NCBI GenBank assembly: GCA_964564625.1
Contig: CAZMBE010000003.1
Location: forward strand, 73,410 to 137,409
DNA: 64,000 nt
From: UBA2185 sp964564625
GTDB taxonomy: Bacteria; Desulfobacterota; Syntrophia; Syntrophales; UBA2185
Direction of reading: 5' to 3'
The notes under the pieces are model-generated. The model searched no databases, had not been told where the DNA came from, and saw nothing but the letters and a program-made list of their open reading frames with translations. Below are positions 53,849 through 63,010 of this stretch, piece after piece; position 1 is the stretch's first letter, and each line of letters opens with the position of its first letter. A program made the position numbers and the translations under genes.

Positions 53849-55384
53849 CTATGCGACAGGCTTTTCTCCGTTGAGTGTTTCGTATAGTCTCACGTAGGCA
53901 TCAACCATAATATCCAGATCATACTTCTTTCTCGCTTCCCTCATGATCCTTTTGATCTGGCGTTCTCGTATTTCCGGGGATCTCCGGTGAAACTGCACAC
54001 TCCTTGACAAACCGTACCACAACCCACCGGAATCATAATTTGTAAAAAGAAATCCGTTCCCCGCATCTTCTGAAACACCTTCATCTTTCAATCGCAACTC
54101 CTGTATCTTGTCATGGTAGCCGCCCGTGTCACGGTTCGTCGCCGTCGCGCCAAAGAGGTTCCCGAGCTGATCGATCTGGCCGCACGGCTCATAGAGAGAC
54201 GCCCCGAAGACGTCACTGGCTGCGGCATAACCGAGCATTGAGAGTTCCTCGTTGAAACGCTGATACGTAACCTTTCCCCCCGATGCATACGCGATCCTTC
54301 CCAATATCTCCTCATGGGTACGATCACCCTCCACACCGTTCCCGATAATGGCAATCTGCACATCCCCATGCTCGATCACAAATTTAAGGGCGATGTCCTC
54401 TAACAGCTCAACACCTTTCTGCGTTTCGTCCAGACGGGACGGCCAGTAAAGAAGAATTGCTCCGGGATTGATAATGAGGCCTGTCCTTTTCTGAAACGCT
54501 GCTAAGTTATCCTTCTTGGCTGCCATGACTTCGTTGTCATGATCATATCTTCTGACGAGGTGCTCACAGTTCTCTGGATACAACCGCGGAGACACGGCAT
54601 TCATGACGGAAAACGCGGCGCCGCATTGATGTTTCGCCTTTACTTCCCGCCGCACACTCGGCGGTATGAAAGACCTGTCCAGAAAATAATCTTCAATGAC
54701 TTCTTCGAGAAACTTCCCCCCCACAAAATTCACCATGGTGGCGCTCTTGATCGCCGTCGCCTGACTATCGATACACGTCCTCCCATACTCCTGGGAAAAA
54801 TAGATATTCCAGTTGAGACTCCCCACATCAACACCAATGAGCATGTCTACCGGAATATGGCCCGTATGCACATTGTGCACGGTATGCAGGACCGGACAGC
54901 CTCTCGCTTTCGCGTAGGCCGTGACCACGCCTCCCGCCATCCAGTCGTGGCTGTGGAGGATCATCCTCCCGCCATGCTTGGCACGGACCGTCTTGATGAT
55001 GTTGTTTACCACTTCCTTCTGAAATTCGGCGGCATTCACGCGCGGATTCCCCGCATAGGCGCACAAGAGATTCGCAAAAATAGAGGAACTTACCAAATGC
55101 ACCTTGTCCGGATCAACCTTGTACCTGATCTCGCGCCACGCTGCCTCATCCACCTTGTTCTCCCGCTGAAACCGCTTTTTCAGGTTCAGCGTCGCCAAAT
55201 GGCAGTCAATCCCCCTCGACCGGAGACCCTCACACAACGCAGATACAACTTCTCCAAGACCCCCCGCCTTGCCGGAAATAAACCTGGCAAGATTCCCCAT
55301 GGAATCGGGCAACCTCCCCGTTTCCGGAGACACCAGCAATACCGCCGTCTTTTCCGCCTTTTTCAGGATTTCAAATGTTTTCAC
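53849..55384 (-). CDS. glgA: Glycogen/starch synthase-like glycosyltransferase (GT5-type)
   Basis: A 511-residue glycosyltransferase. The N-terminal KAGGLGEVVSALCEGL corresponds to the KTGGL sugar-nucleotide motif of GlgA. LHSHDWMAGGVVTAYAK and HTVHNVHTG follow, and the C-terminal domain has LYWPSRLDETQKGVELL and ASLYEPCGQIDQLGNLFGA ... TGGYHDKI, the donor-binding end. It is a divergent GlgA, so the donor (ADP- or UDP-glucose) is uncertain. The frame extends to 55522, overlapping the SAP-like gene. I prefer GTG 55384 (AAAGGA 9 nt upstream), which starts just before the core. It follows the SAP-like gene by about 100 bp. Confidence 0.82.
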   Translation of the reverse strand: MKTFEILKKAEKTAVLLVSPETGRLPDSMGNLARFISGKAGGLGEVVSALCEGLRSRGIDCHLATLNLKKRFQRENKVDEAAWREIRYKVDPDKVHLVSSSIFANLLCAYAGNPRVNAAEFQKEVVNNIIKTVRAKHGGRMILHSHDWMAGGVVTAYAKARGCPVLHTVHNVHTGHIPVDMLIGVDVGSLNWNIYFSQEYGRTCIDSQATAIKSATMVNFVGGKFLEEVIEDYFLDRSFIPPSVRREVKAKHQCGAAFSVMNAVSPRLYPENCEHLVRRYDHDNEVMAAKKDNLAAFQKRTGLIINPGAILLYWPSRLDETQKGVELLEDIALKFVIEHGDVQIAIIGNGVEGDRTHEEILGRIAYASGGKVTYQRFNEELSMLGYAAASDVFGASLYEPCGQIDQLGNLFGATATNRDTGGYHDKIQELRLKDEGVSEDAGNGFLFTNYDSGGLWYGLSRSVQFHRRSPEIRERQIKRIMREARKKYDLDIMVDAYVRLYETLNGEKPVA

Positions 55385-55485
55385 ATTTCTCAATCCTTTT
55401 GACGGAGTGTGCTCGTGACGTCGAAGATTCCGGCTTCTGACGTAAATCCCGGGCAGTTTGTTAATTTTATAAGTAGCGCGTAAAT

Positions 55486-55668
55486 TCATCTGCCGTTTGT
55501 GCAATCCTTCTTCCAGAGGCACTCATTCTCACATGTATCTTTCGTGCGAAAACACGGTTCATACCCTTCTGCGATCTGAATATCACGGACAATATCCTGC
55601 TTTGTACGCCGTGCTCCCGCATCTACTCCCCACGTCTTTGCTATCTCACGAATCTCCTGAAGCCTCAT
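55486..55668 (-). CDS. Small SAP-like protein with Cys-rich tail
   Basis: A 60-residue protein. The first 35 residues (MRLQEIREIAKTWGVDAGAR followed by a TKQDIVRDIQ helix) look like a SAP-type helix-turn-helix that binds nucleic acid. The rest carries CFRTKDTCENECLWKKDC, four cysteines that could hold a metal. I recall similar SAP plus Cys-tail small proteins in related bacteria, but this is memory only. The ribosome site GGAGG with 7-nt spacing is excellent. It lies upstream of the glycogen-synthase-like gene on the same strand. Confidence 0.75.
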   Translation of the reverse strand: MRLQEIREIAKTWGVDAGARRTKQDIVRDIQIAEGYEPCFRTKDTCENECLWKKDCTNGR

Positions 55669-56055
55669 TGAAAATCCTCCTTTGTCGAAAGTAAAATATT
55701 GATGCTCTCCGCAGTAAACTTCGGAGAATCTTCGATCCGTAAGGAAATATAATTCTAACTATTCACTCGCTCACCCCGCACCAACCTATGGGAAATGAGC
55801 TCGCTACAGGATTCAAAAAATGATTCGACATATTGCATGTTTGAAAAATTTTTTTCTGTACTGTCTTTTTGATCAATATTTTTGCAGTTGACGTTATGGT
55901 TAACAAATCGCCGTGAAAACTCTTTACAAGTTTATTGAATTTTTTTAAGGCTGCTAAAATTCTTTATAGAATCAATTTTTAAACTAATTTAAATCTGATC
56001 ATTGATAAACGCAATACTAATTAATTCTTAGGAATATGCCAGGATAATACTGGTA
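55669..56055. other. AT-rich intergenic region, no gene seen
   Basis: About 385 bp between the SAP-like gene and the 3' end of the first PAS/LuxR gene. One hairpin, CTCCG/CGGAG, lies near 55708-55727 in the leader of the SAP gene. I see no ORF, tRNA or clear promoter. Confidence 0.5.
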
Positions 56056-57771
56056 TTATAATACGGCTAACAGGAAGGATCTGATATTCGTTTTTTTGTT
56101 CTTAAGGCCAAGTTTATTTCTAATATTTTCCCTGTGAAAATTGACAGTACGCTCGGTGATATCAAGCATTCTTGCTATCTCTTTGCTGGTTTTGCCTTCT
56201 TTAATATGACTTGCTATCTGGATTTCCTGTGGAGTAAAATCCATATATTTCGCAGATATATTTCGGGAGAAAGGAGAAATAATTTCCTTGAGATTGTTTT
56301 CAATGATATCCGCATAGATTATTTGGTCATTTTTCATTCCACTTTTCTTAAGTTTTTTTACGTATGGGATAATCAGTTTTTTCACATTAGATAAGACTCT
56401 TTTTTCAAATTCTTTGCTGTCTATGTCCCTGTGTTGCAGTAAAACCTTCAGGGCCGTATTCATTTCCTCAAGCTTTCGTGACTTGAAAAACAATTCTTTC
56501 TCTCTCGCTTTCAAGATCTCCTCAGCCCGATATTGCTCTTCCTGAATACTCAGCGCAGACGCGATAATTCCCATGATTTTTTTATCGTTTTCAGAAGGAG
56601 AAAAATCATCCTGGAAAACGACGCACAGTGCGCCAACCGTTACACCGCCGCACTTTACTTTTTGACCAACATATGTGTGTAACCCATACCGTGCAACATT
56701 TGGATCTGTCTCTGCATATGATGTGTTTTGCAAATCCCTCACAATAACGGAAGAATCGAGATCATTTTTGATAAGATCATAGCAGATATGCCCATCCGGC
56801 TTATCTACAGGGTTGTATCCCGGGGGGGTGTGCCATTTCCCGATTGAGCAGAGCATCCCTTTTTCAAGGCGGTTGTAAAGCGCGCAGGCAGCGCCCATGA
56901 TCTCCCCCAATAAAGAGGTAAGGCGCTGAATATTTTCAATTGGATCGGCGACAAAACTGAGAAAGCACTCATTGACTCGGGACAATTGTTCATGCGCTAT
57001 TTTTTGTTCAGTGATATCTCTCGCTATTCCCGCAGTACCGATAACATTGCCGCTTCCATCATATATGGGGCTCTTTACCGTTTCTACCCAGATTTTCTTA
57101 CCATGACTGTTCACAAGTGGTTCCTCAATGCGTTTTCTTTTACCGGACTGTTGTACGGTTGTATCATCCTCCCTGTATTTTTCAGCCAGTTCTTTCGGCC
57201 AGATTTCTATGTCAGTCTTGCCGCGTATATCTTCCGGTTTGATGCCACAAACCGCGCCAAAAGGTTCATTTACTGCGATGTACCTGCTATCCCCGTCTTT
57301 CAACCAGGCAATGTCAGGAATATTGTCTAGAATGGCGTTCTGTTGGCGTTTTGTTTCATGCAACATATCCTCTACCTTCTTACGCTCCGTAATATCGCGG
57401 AGAATCCCGTGGGCCGCCATACTTCCTTTATATGGGATATAAGAAACAGAGGCCTCCATAATTACTCTTCGACCGCTTTTTGTGAGGACAGTAAATTCAT
57501 ATTTTGGCGCTACATGCTCACCTTTATTGATTTTATCAATTCTGTCCTCAATGAAAGGACGGCTCTCGGGAGCAATGAGATCAAAATAATTGAAATCGGG
57601 GCTATTGGCCTCTTCCAATGTTATTTGAAAAATTTCAGAAAATTTACGATTGATATACTCAAATTTACCGTTGAACAGAATATATATGGCATCCTGGGCT
57701 TTCTCTACCATTAATAAAAAAGGGTTGTTGTCAAGGTCGGCTGTGTGAAAATCTTTTTCTTCCACCTTCAA
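56056..57771 (-). CDS. PAS-PAS-GAF sensor with LuxR-type helix-turn-helix
   Basis: A 571-residue soluble regulator with no receiver domain. Residues about 20-130 and 140-260 are two PAS/PAC units (first ends HGILRDITERKK, second GTAGIARDITEQK). Residues about 270-420 form a GAF domain, followed by a coiled coil and a conserved linker. The C-terminal LuxR/GerE HTH (FTPQEIQIASHIKEGKTSKE ... ERTVNFHRENIRNKL) is at about 505-570. It looks like a one-component sensor that binds DNA directly. The last 140 residues are paralogous to the next gene. The start is uncertain: TTG 57771, or GTG 57765 with GGGAG 9 nt upstream. Confidence 0.85.
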   Translation of the reverse strand: MKVEEKDFHTADLDNNPFLLMVEKAQDAIYILFNGKFEYINRKFSEIFQITLEEANSPDFNYFDLIAPESRPFIEDRIDKINKGEHVAPKYEFTVLTKSGRRVIMEASVSYIPYKGSMAAHGILRDITERKKVEDMLHETKRQQNAILDNIPDIAWLKDGDSRYIAVNEPFGAVCGIKPEDIRGKTDIEIWPKELAEKYREDDTTVQQSGKRKRIEEPLVNSHGKKIWVETVKSPIYDGSGNVIGTAGIARDITEQKIAHEQLSRVNECFLSFVADPIENIQRLTSLLGEIMGAACALYNRLEKGMLCSIGKWHTPPGYNPVDKPDGHICYDLIKNDLDSSVIVRDLQNTSYAETDPNVARYGLHTYVGQKVKCGGVTVGALCVVFQDDFSPSENDKKIMGIIASALSIQEEQYRAEEILKAREKELFFKSRKLEEMNTALKVLLQHRDIDSKEFEKRVLSNVKKLIIPYVKKLKKSGMKNDQIIYADIIENNLKEIISPFSRNISAKYMDFTPQEIQIASHIKEGKTSKEIARMLDITERTVNFHRENIRNKLGLKNKKTNIRSFLLAVL

Positions 57772-57963
57772 TTGCTCCCGTCGTCAAATTTCTGTGATAT
57801 TTTCTTCATCCCATAATTTACGTGCACATCTTAAAAAAGTTTCCCACGTAAGCTGCGTAGTGTGATTTTGATCGACGGTTAAGGCCATACAGTATCTTAA
57901 CAGTACTCTTGATTACTGAGTTAACCTGTAGCATTTTCGGAGATGACCCACTACACGTTTGTA

Positions 57964-59862
57964 TTATGATAACGTTAAAAGATATGATCTTAAATTGGCC
58001 CTTTTATTTTTCAAATTCAATTTTTTCCTGATATTATGCCTGTGAAAATCAACTGTTCCCGGCGACGTATTTAACAATTCAGCTATATCCTTTGTTGTTT
58101 GTCCCTCTTTGATAAGATTGGCTACCTGAAGCTCCTTGGGAGTGAACGTCATGTATTGAGAAGACAATCTTTGAGAAAATGAAGAAACAATATCTTTCAA
58201 ATTTGACTCAACAATACCTACATATGCTTCGTCCTTAGCGTCTAAATTACTTTTTTTCAATTTTTCAATGTAGGGCAACACAAGATGCTTGACATTCGAC
58301 AGTGTCCTTTCTTCAAGCTCGTCTTTGTCTGCTTCTCTCTGTCTTAGCAAGACCTTAAGGGCCGTGTTGAGTTCCTCTAAGTTACGAGTCTTCTCTCGCA
58401 ACTCCTTTTCCCTCTTTTCCAAATCATTCTTTGCCCTCCTGCGTTCAGTAATGTCTTCCACCATTTCTATGGCTGCGATAATATTACCGTCTCTGTCCCT
58501 TACTGGAGATGAAATGATCCGGTAATGTATTGTTTCCTGCCCTGCCGGTGTGTCCGTGACAGATTCATGAACCTGTCCGTCTTGGAATGTCTTATATGTA
58601 GGGCAATAGGAACACACATGTTGTCTAGGCGGATCATTGAATGTTTTATAGCAGATGGGCTTTTTTGACACATCAACTTCAGGAAACCACTTCTTCATCT
58701 GATTGTTCTGCGTGATTATTTCCATATTCGGGCTTATCAAGGCAATGCCAATACCGATGTTATCAACAACACTTCGATATTTTTCCTCGGATGCCCTCAA
58801 ATCTTCCTCTGCTAACTTCCGTGTGGTTATGTCTCTTAAGGAGCCTAATATCTTCAGTGGACGCCCTTTTTCATCAAAGACAAGCCGGGAGGATAAAGAT
58901 ACGGTAACACGTTTGCCATCTCTATCTTTCATCGTAACCTCGTGGTCGGATACCGTTCCTTTCTTCATTATTTCTTTTAAAAACTCGTCTCTTTGTTCGG
59001 GATAGGCATATATTTCGTATACAGATTTTCCAATGAATGAGTCACGCGTATATTTTGTTATCCTTTCAACGGAGGGAGATATCTCCTGGATGATCCCGTC
59101 AAAGCCAATTTCATAATAAATGTCCTGTATACTTTCATATATACATCTATATTTTTCCTCACTGCTCCGCAGCTGATCTTCCACTTTCTTGCGCTCTTCA
59201 ATCTCCTCTGTAAGTTGCCTGTTTTTACGGATCAGCTCTGCGGTGCGTTTCTCTACAAGTTTTTCTAAATTATCGCGTGCTTCTCGCAGCGCTGTCTCCG
59301 CCTCTCTGCGCTCCGCGATTTCTTGCTGCAACTGGGAATTTTGCGCTTCGAGCTTCTCCTGTATGTGCCTAAGGTTGAGATGTGTTTCAACACGCGCCAA
59401 AACTTCCGCCGGCTGAAACGGTTTTGTAATATAGTCAGTCCCCCCTGCGCGGAAGCCTTCAACACGGTCGTCAAACCCATCAAGTGCGCTTATGAAGATT
59501 ACCGGAATGCTGCTGCTCTGTTTGTTCAGCTTTAAACGGCGGCAGACCTCATAGCCATCCATACCCGGCATTTTCACATCGAGCAGGATCAGTTCCGGTG
59601 GGTTGAGTGCCACAGAGTCAAGAGCCATCTCTCCATTGGAGAGAGCACGAACCCGATAACCGCCACTCGTAAGAATATATGTGAGCAGTTCAAGGTCTAT
59701 GGAAGCATCGTCTACAACCAGTATTTGAGGAGATTCATTTTTCTGTGACTCCTCCACAATCTGACTACAATGTGAGGCATCTGCTTCCATTTCATTACCA
59801 TGCTGGGTCACCTCTTCTATCTCTTTTTTGGTTCGCCCTATTGCTTTATCTTTGATTTCCAT
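57964..59862 (-). CDS. Receiver-PAS-PAS response regulator with LuxR-type HTH
   Basis: A 632-residue regulator. After a polar N-terminus (1-45), a receiver domain (ILVVDDASIDLELLTYILTS, phosphoacceptor Asp in LILLDVKMPGMDG, Lys in YITKPFQP) spans about 47-165. A coiled coil follows (170-235), then PAS1 (240-360), PAS2 (365-475), the shared linker and the HTH (FTPKELQVANLIKEGQTTKD ... TVDFHRHNIRKKL). PAS2 carries a cysteine cluster CYKTFNDPPRQHVCSYCP that may bind a metal or cluster. It needs a partner kinase, and none is adjacent. The C-terminal module is shared with the preceding gene. Confidence 0.88.
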   Translation of the reverse strand: MEIKDKAIGRTKKEIEEVTQHGNEMEADASHCSQIVEESQKNESPQILVVDDASIDLELLTYILTSGGYRVRALSNGEMALDSVALNPPELILLDVKMPGMDGYEVCRRLKLNKQSSSIPVIFISALDGFDDRVEGFRAGGTDYITKPFQPAEVLARVETHLNLRHIQEKLEAQNSQLQQEIAERREAETALREARDNLEKLVEKRTAELIRKNRQLTEEIEERKKVEDQLRSSEEKYRCIYESIQDIYYEIGFDGIIQEISPSVERITKYTRDSFIGKSVYEIYAYPEQRDEFLKEIMKKGTVSDHEVTMKDRDGKRVTVSLSSRLVFDEKGRPLKILGSLRDITTRKLAEEDLRASEEKYRSVVDNIGIGIALISPNMEIITQNNQMKKWFPEVDVSKKPICYKTFNDPPRQHVCSYCPTYKTFQDGQVHESVTDTPAGQETIHYRIISSPVRDRDGNIIAAIEMVEDITERRRAKNDLEKREKELREKTRNLEELNTALKVLLRQREADKDELEERTLSNVKHLVLPYIEKLKKSNLDAKDEAYVGIVESNLKDIVSSFSQRLSSQYMTFTPKELQVANLIKEGQTTKDIAELLNTSPGTVDFHRHNIRKKLNLKNKRANLRSYLLTLS

Positions 59863-60359
59863 TGCGAAAACTCCTTAATTCAAAGATATTCTCAAACACC
59901 AAACACTTTCTTACATAATAAATTATTAGGAATTTACACTATAACATTGAATTATTCAATTATTTGCAAATATATTCGGAGGAACAATGTCTGTATTTCT
60001 TCAAAGGTAGTATTGAACTGTATCAGTCATCATTACGACGAGTGTGGACGGGTGTTCTGTTCGGCAAAATCATCCCACCCACTGGAAGCGACATACCCTT
60101 GAAGCCAGATTGCCTATGTTGATCATGAATAGGCCCAGGAATTGCCAGTCAATCTTGATGAGACACTCGATTTGATGAATCGCAGCTCTATGCCTCGGGG
60201 GAAAACGGGCAACTTTATCATTGACACCCTATGTGAACTGGTGTCAAAGAACGACGTCTGCGACTTTCTCTCCTTTTTCTATGGCGACCCGATGGTTTGC
60301 TATCCCACGTTAAATATTCAGATATGAGAATAGCCGATTATGGAGCATTTGAAGTGTTT
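59863..60359. other. Intergenic region with an unrecognised frame
   Basis: About 500 bp. A 61-codon plus-strand frame (60142-60327) reads MPVNLDETLDLMNRSSMPRG and onwards, but matches nothing I know and lacks a strong ribosome site. It may be a remnant or a chance frame. The upstream 250 bp serve at least as leader of the response-regulator gene on the minus strand. Confidence 0.35.
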
Positions 60360-60527
60360 TCATGGCTTTTCCCGTGGGGGATTTTCGTACCTCTGCAATG
60401 TTTCAAGGATTAGCCTACGGATTGCCTCCGAACGCGAGGGAATACGGTTGCCATAACGATAATCATCGATTCGGTGAATAATGTCATGATCCAATACAAG
60501 AATTATTTTAGGCTTATCAGTTGACAT
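60360..60527 (-). CDS. Ribbon-helix-helix (Arc/CopG-like) DNA-binding protein
   Basis: A 55-residue protein. IILVLDHDIIHRIDDYRYGN followed by RIPSRSEAIRRLILETL is the usual beta-strand, helix, RSEAIR-helix pattern of ribbon-helix-helix repressors. The frame is open further upstream, but those residues are AT-rich, hydrophobic and implausible. ATG 60527 starts MSTDKPKIILV. It has no ribosome site and a very AT-rich upstream region, so the mRNA may be leaderless or nearly so. Such proteins often act as antitoxins or plasmid/phage repressors; a strong promoter points away from it on the plus strand. Confidence 0.8.
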   Translation of the reverse strand: MSTDKPKIILVLDHDIIHRIDDYRYGNRIPSRSEAIRRLILETLQRYENPPREKP

Positions 60528-60573
60528 AATATATATATAATATATAAAAACAATAATTGCAATATAAAATATA

Positions 60574-60602
60574 TTGACAATAGATATTATATAGTATATT
60601 AT
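60574..60602 (+). promoter_or_regulatory. Strong rightward promoter next to the RHH gene
   Basis: TTGACA (60574-60579), an exact 17-bp spacer and TATTAT (60597-60602), in a repetitive TA-rich stretch that could hold RHH operator sites. The expected start is near 60609. Confidence 0.7.
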
Positions 60603-60738
60603 GTATATCACTTATACCAGACCATCGGGGTGGAGGTAACAGTAAAAGACAAATAGTTTCAGAATCATCTCTGCGGGAAGGCAATATCAAAACGCTATAT
60701 TTGTGAGGGTTCCTACCTTATTTGAGAGCTATGAATGT

Positions 60739-60864
60739 ATGACTACAATGCTGACCATTCTCTTTATGTTGTTCATATGGTTTCTTTGCCGCATCAATAA
60801 AAAGCAAGAACCGGACCTTGAAATCGCTGATGAAACAATGGAATTAAATATTGTAGATCAATGA
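60739..60864 (+). CDS. Possible 41-residue single-helix membrane protein
   Basis: A small ORF below usual calling limits, reading MTTMLTILFMLFIWFLCRI and then a charged tail (about 22 residues, acidic at the end). It has one transmembrane helix with a short cytosolic tail. It lies about 130 bp downstream of the strong promoter at 60574 and on the strand opposite the RHH gene. The ribosome site is weak, and a three-codon ATG frame overlaps its start, so the call is tentative. It could be a small toxin-like or accessory membrane peptide. Confidence 0.35.
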   Translation: MTTMLTILFMLFIWFLCRINKKQEPDLEIADETMELNIVDQ

Positions 60865-61244
60865 ACAAGTTACAAAAAAAATCCATTCCTGTCGTAATAA
60901 TCAAAAGCAAAACTTAAAATATACATCCGAATATGTAAAATAGTAAAATTTACTGGGTTGACGCCTTATTCCATGGGAAATAGGTTAAAACAGGAGCAAT
61001 ATAATCATCATATAAGCTCAGAAAGACGGAAGAAGTCAATACACCATGCAACACCATGAGTGTCATCAAAACTCATCAATCTTAAAAAAAGAAATACGTA
61101 AACGGAGAGTCCATATAAGCCTTTAAATATTCTCTCTCCTGTGCTATTCGTACATACATTTGAAGGGTAACAGCTTGACAAACTAAATACTGAAATTCTC
61201 GACGGCATGAACCTCAACGATAGCGAGTGATTGAGGGGGAGAAA
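60865..61244. other. Intergenic region upstream of the zinc-finger gene
   Basis: About 380 bp, AT-rich. A partial promoter TTGACG (60958-60963), 17 bp, TAGGTT (60981-60986) is possible. I see no ORF worth calling. Confidence 0.4.
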
Positions 61245-61904
61245 ATGACAAACGAGGAAAAGAAAAGATACACGATATACGGACAACTTGTTGTCGATTT
61301 CGCGAACGCCAATAGTCCGATTGATGCTTTCAATTCACTAACAAGTAATTGGAAGAAAGCCCACGATTGCAGTGGCGCAATTGACCTTGTGAGTGATTTT
61401 TATGTCACCGTAATTAATACGGAGGAAGATGAACGGCAAGAAGCAATCTATGTTCAAAAACAACTCGTGTCAATTCTTACATCATTTACCGATGGTATGA
61501 GCATCAGCGAATTGTACGATTTGAAACCGTTCGGGCAGTATCTGAGCATGTTTAATGAAGCGAAAACTATCGAACGCATGAATTATTTGTTTACTGGCGT
61601 TAGCGAGACGATGTATCCTCATTGCTATGCCATTAGCTACGAAACCGCTCTTATATCACTTATGTTTGATCGTCAAGCATTAGGGAAGGGTGAACACTGT
61701 GAAGATATACTCTCATACTGCCTGGTAGGTTTTTCGAAGCATTTTAAAGGCAAACTGAAACGATGCCCTTACTGCAACTTATTCTTTATCGCCGACAATG
61801 CGAAAAGAAAGATTTGCTACTCAAATCCATGCATCAAAGAATACAAGCGCTTGCAACGGCTGCGTCTAAGAGCCATAAAAAAGCCTGTCGGAAACAACTC
61901 CTAA
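61245..61904 (+). CDS. C-terminal zinc-finger protein of unknown function
   Basis: A 219-residue protein I cannot assign. The first 165 residues are a mixed helical domain with no clear motif. The end carries CPYCNLFFIADNAKRKIC then YSNPC (CX2C-X13-CX4C) and a basic tail KEYKRLQRLRLRAIKK. The layout resembles the zinc-ribbon ends of CGNR- and DUF6076-type proteins, which are candidate nucleic-acid binders. ATG 61245 has GAGGGGGAG directly upstream and is preferred to the open frame from GTG 61227. It lies alone in an AT-rich region, which suggests an accessory gene. Confidence 0.65.
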   Translation: MTNEEKKRYTIYGQLVVDFANANSPIDAFNSLTSNWKKAHDCSGAIDLVSDFYVTVINTEEDERQEAIYVQKQLVSILTSFTDGMSISELYDLKPFGQYLSMFNEAKTIERMNYLFTGVSETMYPHCYAISYETALISLMFDRQALGKGEHCEDILSYCLVGFSKHFKGKLKRCPYCNLFFIADNAKRKICYSNPCIKEYKRLQRLRLRAIKKPVGNNS

Positions 61905-62270
61905 TCGTATCCTAATTCTCTCCCGTCTCTCATCATATTACCAAAATTATCAAGCAGTTATCACATATCGATTCACGCATGGTGCTGACATAAAAAAATA
62001 TTTTAATAATCGACGCATTCCTGATTTTTAAAAAAATACATGTCTTATGAAAAATAGAGTAATGCTGAATTCGAAATATCAGGTGTCACAGATCATTGAA
62101 TTATTACCCCCCGGTACATGAAGCATCATTTCACCGAATAACATGCAATAGCAGAAAGCTCTTTGAATGTGGTAGGATGTATAAAGTCGAGTTACTGATC
62201 ATTTGAGAGGTGTGCTTATTGCCTGCGAGTGTTCATATAGCACGGCAACAGATGTATCGGTGCTAACGCC
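61905..62270. other. Intergenic region, no gene seen
   Basis: About 365 bp of AT-rich sequence before the esterase gene. I find no tRNA, repeat or clear promoter. Confidence 0.5.
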
Positions 62271-62897
62271 ATGATGGTGCGAAGATACATAATGGTGGGT
62301 TTCCTTCTGCTGGTTATCGTTGCCGGCTGCCTGGCGGCTTGCTCTGATAGCGTCAAGCTTCCTCGCCTTGGGAACAATGCGGTCATTTTGGCCTTTGGCG
62401 ATAGTTTGACTTACGGAACTGGGGCGGAGCAGACAGAGAGTTATCCCGCAGTTCTGGAACAGTTCATTGGCCGAAGGGTAGTTAATGCGGGCATTCCGGG
62501 GGAGGTTACTGCTGAGGGACTGTCCCGCTTGCCAGAGGTACTGCAAAAGGAACAACCGGCTCTCATGATAATCTGCCATGGGGGTAATGATATGCTCCGA
62601 AGATTGAACCGGCAGCAGGCCGCCGATAATCTGCGAAATATGATTCGTTTGGCACAGGAACGGCGGGTGTCCGTTGTTCTCGTTGCAGTGCCAGCCCCGG
62701 GCATATCCCTTTCGCCGCCACATATGTACCGAGAGATAGCCGGGGATTTAGCAATCCCGCTTGAAGAAAAGATTATGCCTGCGGTACTGGGGGATGGCTC
62801 TCTCAGGTCGGATTATATTCATCCCAATGCCGCAGGGTACCGCCGCATAGCGGAAGCCCTTGCAAGGCTTTTGAAGAAAAGTGGTGCTATAGAATAG
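62271..62897 (+). CDS. Lipoprotein GDSL-type esterase (TesA-like)
   Basis: A 208-residue SGNH hydrolase. Block I is AFGDSLTYGTGAE (nucleophile Ser, about 45). Gly is in VNAGIPGEV, Asn is in CHGGNDML and the Asp-x-x-His pair is in SDYIHPNAAGY, the complete SGNH set. The N-terminus is a lipoprotein signal (MVGFLLLVIVAGC, with a second Cys in LAAC), so it should be membrane-anchored, unlike E. coli TesA, which is periplasmic. It probably acts on lysophospholipids, acyl esters or thioesters. It starts after a roughly 370-bp gap, with no clear promoter seen. Confidence 0.85.
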   Translation: MMVRRYIMVGFLLLVIVAGCLAACSDSVKLPRLGNNAVILAFGDSLTYGTGAEQTESYPAVLEQFIGRRVVNAGIPGEVTAEGLSRLPEVLQKEQPALMIICHGGNDMLRRLNRQQAADNLRNMIRLAQERRVSVVLVAVPAPGISLSPPHMYREIAGDLAIPLEEKIMPAVLGDGSLRSDYIHPNAAGYRRIAEALARLLKKSGAIE

Positions 62898-63010
62898 TTT
62901 CCCTCCGTGAGGCGATTCTCACACCCACGTATTTTCAGCTTTGTGCAGATTCAGACGCTAACAATTTTTGATTGAAATAATGCTTCATTAAAGAAAGGAG
63001 GGCATCGCCC

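Noticed and set aside
54539..55402. Long 287-codon plus-strand frame opposite the glycogen synthase
   Set aside because: Lies fully antisense to a gene with clear GT5 motifs; no coding features of its own.
60142..60327. 61-codon plus-strand frame in the gap before the RHH gene
   Set aside because: No clear ribosome site and no family resemblance; listed only as part of the intergenic region.
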